This document shows, piece by piece, positions 60,464 to 64,000 of a DNA stretch of 64,000 nucleotides; positions within the stretch are counted from its first letter, which is position 1; every line of letters begins with the position of its first letter. Origin of the DNA: Stigmatella aurantiaca DW4/3-1 (GTDB taxonomy: Bacteria; Myxococcota; Myxococcia; Myxococcales; Myxococcaceae); the NCBI RefSeq assembly GCF_000165485.1, contig NC_014623.1:9876893-9940892 (forward strand). Reading direction: 5' to 3'. Made by a program: the position numbers and the translations under genes. The notes under the pieces were generated by a model that was given only the letters and a program-made list of their open reading frames with translations, made no database searches and was not told the DNA's origin.

Positions 60464-61321
60464 ATGAAGCATCCTTGTCTGCTTGCTCTCTGTTTCCTGT
60501 TGGGGTTGGGTCTTTCTGCCTGCGGCGGTGGTTCCATCCCGGACCCAGGCGTGATCACCGAAGATGCCCAGCCGGTGGACCTGGATCACCTCCTCGTCAC
60601 GGTCCGCGGCCAGGCCGAGCTCTTCCCCGAGGCCGCCCAGCGGATGGCCGCCCAGGGACAGCCCATTCCCTCCCTCGAGGGCCTCTCGCTGGTCATCGAT
60701 GAGCCCTTGCGCGTGGGGGTGAATGATCCTGCGGCGTCCTTCGGCACGGGAGACACCTCCGAAGGCGGGGCGTTCTCCATCTCCGGCATCCCGGTGAAGG
60801 ACATCCACACGAGCCTCGCGGCGAGCCTGGAGCACCCAGGCATGGCGCCCACCTCCACCATCGTCTTCGACACGGCCTTCACCGGCTCTCGGCCGCGCAC
60901 GGACATCACCGGCGCCAAGGCCTGGGCGCTCCCCCTGTCCTTCCAGGACGCCCTCACCCAGTCGGTGGGCGAAGCAGCCATCGGCACGCACACCCAGGGG
61001 CAGGCGCGAACCCTCCTGGACGCGGGGTTCATCTTGGGCCGCGTCGTGGATGCGCAGGGGCGGCCCGTCGCGGGGGCCCGCGTCCAAATCGAACCCGGAA
61101 CGCTGGCCGACCGCCTCTACTACCCCTCCGAGGACTTCACCCGGGCGGGCCAGGAAGCCACCAGCGGCAACGGACTCTTCGTGTATGTGCACTCGGGGGT
61201 GGGAGCGGAGGCGTTCCTGCTGGCCGTCCACGGCTCCGAGGCCTACACCTGGCGCAACGCAGGGGCGATGCCGCACAGGGGTTTGGTGCTCACCCTGCAC
61301 CCCGGTGGCCTGGCTCCCTGA
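60464..61321 (+). CDS. Lipoprotein with carboxypeptidase-regulatory-like domain
   Basis: The 285-residue protein has a signal peptide ending in lipobox LSAC (MKHPCLLALCFLLGLGLSAC). Residues about 185-285 resemble a CarboxypepD_reg-like beta sandwich (GRVVDAQGRPVAGARVQIEP, TSGNGLFVYVHSG). The middle part is unassigned. It is likely an outer-membrane or surface protein. It is followed by a histidine kinase gene with its own predicted promoter. Confidence 0.75.
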   Translation: MKHPCLLALCFLLGLGLSACGGGSIPDPGVITEDAQPVDLDHLLVTVRGQAELFPEAAQRMAAQGQPIPSLEGLSLVIDEPLRVGVNDPAASFGTGDTSEGGAFSISGIPVKDIHTSLAASLEHPGMAPTSTIVFDTAFTGSRPRTDITGAKAWALPLSFQDALTQSVGEAAIGTHTQGQARTLLDAGFILGRVVDAQGRPVAGARVQIEPGTLADRLYYPSEDFTRAGQEATSGNGLFVYVHSGVGAEAFLLAVHGSEAYTWRNAGAMPHRGLVLTLHPGGLAP

Positions 61322-61370
61322 GCCGTTCCGCATCCTCCACTCCCACGCTCTTTCCCAGGAAAAAAGGGCT

Positions 61371-61406
61371 CTGACGCTTGACGCTTGCCGTCAGGGGCGT
61401 GATGGT
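61371..61406 (+). promoter_or_regulatory. Sigma-70-like promoter with an overlapping inverted repeat
   Basis: TTGACG (61378) and GATGGT (61401) are separated by 17 bases, 40 bases before the kinase start. CTGACG at 61371 and CGTCAG at 61389 form an inverted repeat across the -35 element, a possible operator. The -10 match is weak. Confidence 0.35.
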
Positions 61407-61445
61407 TAGCCCTTGAGGGCGCTGCATTCCTGGGGGGGATGCGCC

Positions 61446-63428
61446 ATGTCCGCCGAGTCCAGTTCTCGCGACGTTCGCATCATCCATGGCCTTGTGTGGG
61501 CCGCAGCCTTGGGCGTCGCCCTGGTGGGTACACCCGTGCTGTTGCGGCACTCCTGGGCCATCCTGTCCACCACGCCGGGCTTGAGTGTCCGGGAAGTCCA
61601 CACCGCCTTGGGCCTTCTCTTCGGAGGCCTGGCCCTGGTCCTTCTCTCCCCACAAGCCACCGGCCGGCTCCGCTGGACGCTGGGCATGTGCTGCGCGGGC
61701 GGCTTGTTCCTCATCGGCGCCGCCACCCTCGTCCACCACTTCAGCGGCCTGGAACTCCCCTTTCCCCCGCCCCTCTTTCCCTGGCAGCACTGGGCCCCCG
61801 AGGCGCTTCCGGACGCATCCGCCGCGGGCACCGCCTTCTGCTTCATGCTCATCGGCAGCGCGCTGCTGCTGCTGGGGCGGTGGACGGAGCTGTCCGCGCG
61901 GTGGGCGGATCTCTTCGTCATCCCGGCGCTCATCACCACCCTGCTGGCCTTCAATGGCTACTTCCACGATGCCCTCTTGCTGCTGCCCCCCCACTTCCTC
62001 CAGCAGACGGGCATGGGGCTGCCGGCCTCGGCCGCGCTGCTCTTGCTGTGCGTGGGACTGCTGTGCGCCAGGCCCCAGCAGGGGTTGATGGTCCACATCA
62101 CCCAGAACACCCTCGGGGGATTTCTCGCCCGGCGCCTCGTCCCGATCACCCTGCTGGGCCCCCCCCTGTTTGGCGCCCTGCTCAAGGTGCTCGACACCCA
62201 TGGGTACCTGGACCCCTCGATGAAGATCCCCCTCTTCGCCACGGTGGCGAGCGTGAGCGGCGTGGGGCTCGTACTCCTGTCCACCACGGCCCTGGATCGC
62301 ATCGACACCGAGCGCCACCGCGCCAGCGCCCGCGCCGACCGCGAGCGCAACCTGCTGCGCACCGTCGTGGACAATGCCCCCGTGGGCATCCTCTTCGTGG
62401 ACGCCCTCACCCAGGAGGTTCAGGCCAACTCCGCCTTCCAATCCCTCGTGGGCCACCCGCTGCTGCCGGGTGGCGGCCAGCGGCAGTTTCTCGGGCACCT
62501 GCGCCACCCGGATGGCCGGCCCGTGCGTGCCGAGGAGTTCCCCTCGTTCCGGGGCCTGGAGGGCCAGGCGGTCTCCCCCGAGGAGTACGTCATCGTCCAA
62601 CCGGACCGGCAGTTCCCCGTGCTCTCCTCGGCTGCCCCCGTGCACGAGGACTCCGGCCACGTGCGCGGGGTGGTCGTCACCATCCAGGACATCACCGCCC
62701 GGCGCGAGTTGGAGCGTCTGCGCGAGGAGTATGTGGGGCTCATCTCGCACGACCTGCGCAACCCCTTGCAGCTCATCACCCTGCGGGCCAGCCTCCTGCA
62801 GCGCAAGCTCCAGGAGAGGGCGCTCCCGTCCGAGGCCGCCATGGCCGAGGCCCTGCTCCAGAACACGCAGCAGATGAGCGGCATGGTCGAGGAGCTGCTC
62901 GAAAGCTCCCGTCTGGAGGCCAAGCAGGTGGAGCTGCGCCGCGAGCCCACCAACATCCTCCACTTCCTCGAGGCGGTGCTCGACCGGGACATCGCGCCCG
63001 ACGCCCGCGAGCGCCTCCGGCTGGAGGTGGGGGCCCCGGTGTCCCAGGTGCTGATGGATGTGCACCGCGTGGAGCGCGTGATGGTGAACCTGCTCACCAA
63101 CGCCCTCAAGTACAGCCGGCCCGCCACCCCGGTGGTGGTGCGCCTGGATCAAACCGGCCCCTCGGTGGAAATTTCGGTGCGCGATCAGGGCGCGGGCCTG
63201 TCCCCCGAGAGCGCCGCGCACCTCTTCGAGAAGTACTACCGCACCCGCGAGGGGAGAACCTCGGACGTCATGGGGCTGGGGCTGGGGCTCTACATCAGCC
63301 GGCTCATCATCGAGGCGCACGGGGGCGCCATCCGCGCCGAGAGCATCCAGGGCCAGGGCACCACCTTCACCTTCACCTTGCCCCGGCTGCCCGCGTGTCC
63401 AGAGCAGGAGCAGCGCCGGGTCTCCTGA
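61446..63428 (+). CDS. Membrane PAS-domain sensor histidine kinase
   Basis: The product has 660 residues starting at MSAESSSRDV. Residues about 15-285 contain eight or so hydrophobic helices, a membrane sensor. A PAS domain lies at about 310-420 (VVDNAPVGILFVDALTQEV, GVVVTIQDITARRELERL). The kinase part has the H-box LISHDLRNPLQLI, N-box VMVNLLTNALKYS, G1 DQGAGLSPESAAHLFEKYYR and G2 GLGLGLYISRLIIEAHGG. The core is complete. No partner regulator is adjacent, so it may be an orphan. Confidence 0.92.
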   Translation: MSAESSSRDVRIIHGLVWAAALGVALVGTPVLLRHSWAILSTTPGLSVREVHTALGLLFGGLALVLLSPQATGRLRWTLGMCCAGGLFLIGAATLVHHFSGLELPFPPPLFPWQHWAPEALPDASAAGTAFCFMLIGSALLLLGRWTELSARWADLFVIPALITTLLAFNGYFHDALLLLPPHFLQQTGMGLPASAALLLLCVGLLCARPQQGLMVHITQNTLGGFLARRLVPITLLGPPLFGALLKVLDTHGYLDPSMKIPLFATVASVSGVGLVLLSTTALDRIDTERHRASARADRERNLLRTVVDNAPVGILFVDALTQEVQANSAFQSLVGHPLLPGGGQRQFLGHLRHPDGRPVRAEEFPSFRGLEGQAVSPEEYVIVQPDRQFPVLSSAAPVHEDSGHVRGVVVTIQDITARRELERLREEYVGLISHDLRNPLQLITLRASLLQRKLQERALPSEAAMAEALLQNTQQMSGMVEELLESSRLEAKQVELRREPTNILHFLEAVLDRDIAPDARERLRLEVGAPVSQVLMDVHRVERVMVNLLTNALKYSRPATPVVVRLDQTGPSVEISVRDQGAGLSPESAAHLFEKYYRTREGRTSDVMGLGLGLYISRLIIEAHGGAIRAESIQGQGTTFTFTLPRLPACPEQEQRRVS

Positions 63429-63432
63429 AGGC

Positions 63433-64000
63433 TCAGCGCGGGACGAACCAGCGCGGCAACCAGTCGGGGCCCTTCGCCGTGGTCAACCGCGTCTGCCCGC
63501 TGCCATCCGCGCGCATCAGCCACAGGTCCACGTCCCCCTGCCGCTCCGCCACGAACACCAGGTACTTGCCGTCCGGGCTCCACGCGGGCGCATCGTCCCG
63601 GCTCCGGCCATCCGTGAGCGCCACCGGCGCGCCGCCGTCCACGGCCGCCACCCAGAGGCGGCTCTTCGCCTCCGGCAGCCGCTCCACGAAGACCACCTTC
63701 TTGCTGTCCGGGCTCCACGCCAGCTCGCGCTCGTCGAGCTTCGTGGCCTCCCCGGACACCGCGCGCAGGGACGTCCCATCCGGGCGCACCAGGAAATAGC
63801 GCTCCCGGCCCTCGCGGTTGCTGATGAAGGAGAGCCACTGTCCATCCGGGCTCCAGCGCGGCTCCCGGTCCTCCTGGTGGAAGGCGGTGATGCGGCGCTC
63901 GTCCGTGCCGTCCGCCTTCATCACGTAGATCTCCGGGTCTCCCTCCCGGCTGGAGACGAACGCCACCTCGCGCCCATCCGGTGAGACGGCCGGCTCGAAG
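63433..64000 (-). CDS. TolB/WD40-like beta-propeller protein, C-terminal part
   Basis: The frame is open to the right window edge. It contains four or more TolB-type PD40 repeats: [53 protein letters not shown] and [20 protein letters not shown]. Such proteins form periplasmic or surface propellers, often in Tol-Pal or peptidase contexts. The N-terminus is outside the window, so signal peptide and fusion partners cannot be judged. It converges on the histidine kinase four bases away. Confidence 0.85.
   Translation of the reverse strand, partial: FEPAVSPDGREVAFVSSREGDPEIYVMKADGTDERRITAFHQEDREPRWSPDGQWLSFISNREGRERYFLVRPDGTSLRAVSGEATKLDERELAWSPDSKKVVFVERLPEAKSRLWVAAVDGGAPVALTDGRSRDDAPAWSPDGKYLVFVAERQGDVDLWLMRADGSGQTRLTTAKGPDWLPRWFVPR

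Noticed and set aside
61290-63320. A 676-codon reading frame on the minus strand opposite the histidine kinase
   Set aside because: It is a shadow of the GC-rich kinase gene; its translation is rich in Gly/Arg/His/Gln without domains, while the plus strand has a complete kinase.

Overview
The window is a chromosomal stretch (roughly two-thirds G+C or more) of a myxobacterium, most likely of the Stigmatella/Archangium/Myxococcus branch (Cystobacterineae). The evidence is the gene repertoire: many Ser/Thr protein kinases and sigma-54 activators (one with an FHA domain), DUF2380-type lipoproteins, a homologue of the Myxococcus protein MXAN_5187, tandem lspA genes beside lgt, DUF3396-type immunity genes and many small lipoproteins. 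No rRNA, tRNA or CRISPR array was found. Both window edges cut genes (a YebC-family regulator on the left, a TolB-like propeller protein on the right).

Layout. 1-6.7 kb: YebC end, PEGA lipoprotein, YidD with a TPR partner, a lipoprotein, gamma-glutamyltransferase, a CHAP-type hydrolase, an AraC regulator. 6.7-10.5 kb: an O-methyltransferase followed by a 44-residue Cys-rich peptide, a SEC-C protein, a secreted protein, an NAD(P)-binding oxidoreductase. 10.7-12.2 kb: a 1.47-kb element with 28-bp terminal inverted repeats and a 3-bp TTA duplication that carries a GntR regulator but no transposase. 12.3-17.2 kb: a fatty-acid desaturase divergent from a membrane SRPBCC protein and a histidine kinase/NtrC-type response regulator pair, with twin palindromes between them.

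17.2-26.6 kb is an accessory region. It holds a decayed DUF3396 gene, an intact lipoprotein toxin (DUF2380-like, HNH-like C-terminus) overlapping its probable immunity gene, a full kinase gene and a kinase-tail remnant, and two scars of the same toxin-immunity pair. Inside it lies a divergent unit: a sigma-54 activator (GSFTGA variant) plus a membrane protein, facing a B12-type radical SAM enzyme followed by a small membrane peptide, with a sigma-54-like promoter and a dyad between them.

26.6-31.6 kb: a second Ser/Thr kinase, hemL, and housekeeping or lipoprotein genes. 31.8-36.85 kb: a compositionally distinct three-gene operon (HEPN-like protein, KGGVGR-variant ParA-like ATPase, P-loop ATPase) next to an ISL3-family insertion sequence; it looks like an uncharacterised defence operon. 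37-44 kb: kdsC, an MXAN_5187-like protein, lgt and two lspA genes in one direction (envelope and lipoprotein biogenesis), then a secreted endonuclease/exonuclease/phosphatase-family protein. 44-52 kb: a Mut7-C protein behind a perfect palindrome, two paralogues with duplicated upstream regions flanking a methyltransferase, a LuxR-type regulator, and an operon of two acidic-repeat proteins plus a heavily frameshifted third gene. 52-64 kb: an IleRS-like gene with a frameshift and no HIGH or KMSKS signature, an FHA sigma-54 activator, a RimK-like ligase, a DsbA/FrnE-like protein, lipoproteins and a PAS histidine kinase.

All assignments come from reading motifs and architecture. No database search was run, so family names are recognition-based and functions of unnamed genes are left open.
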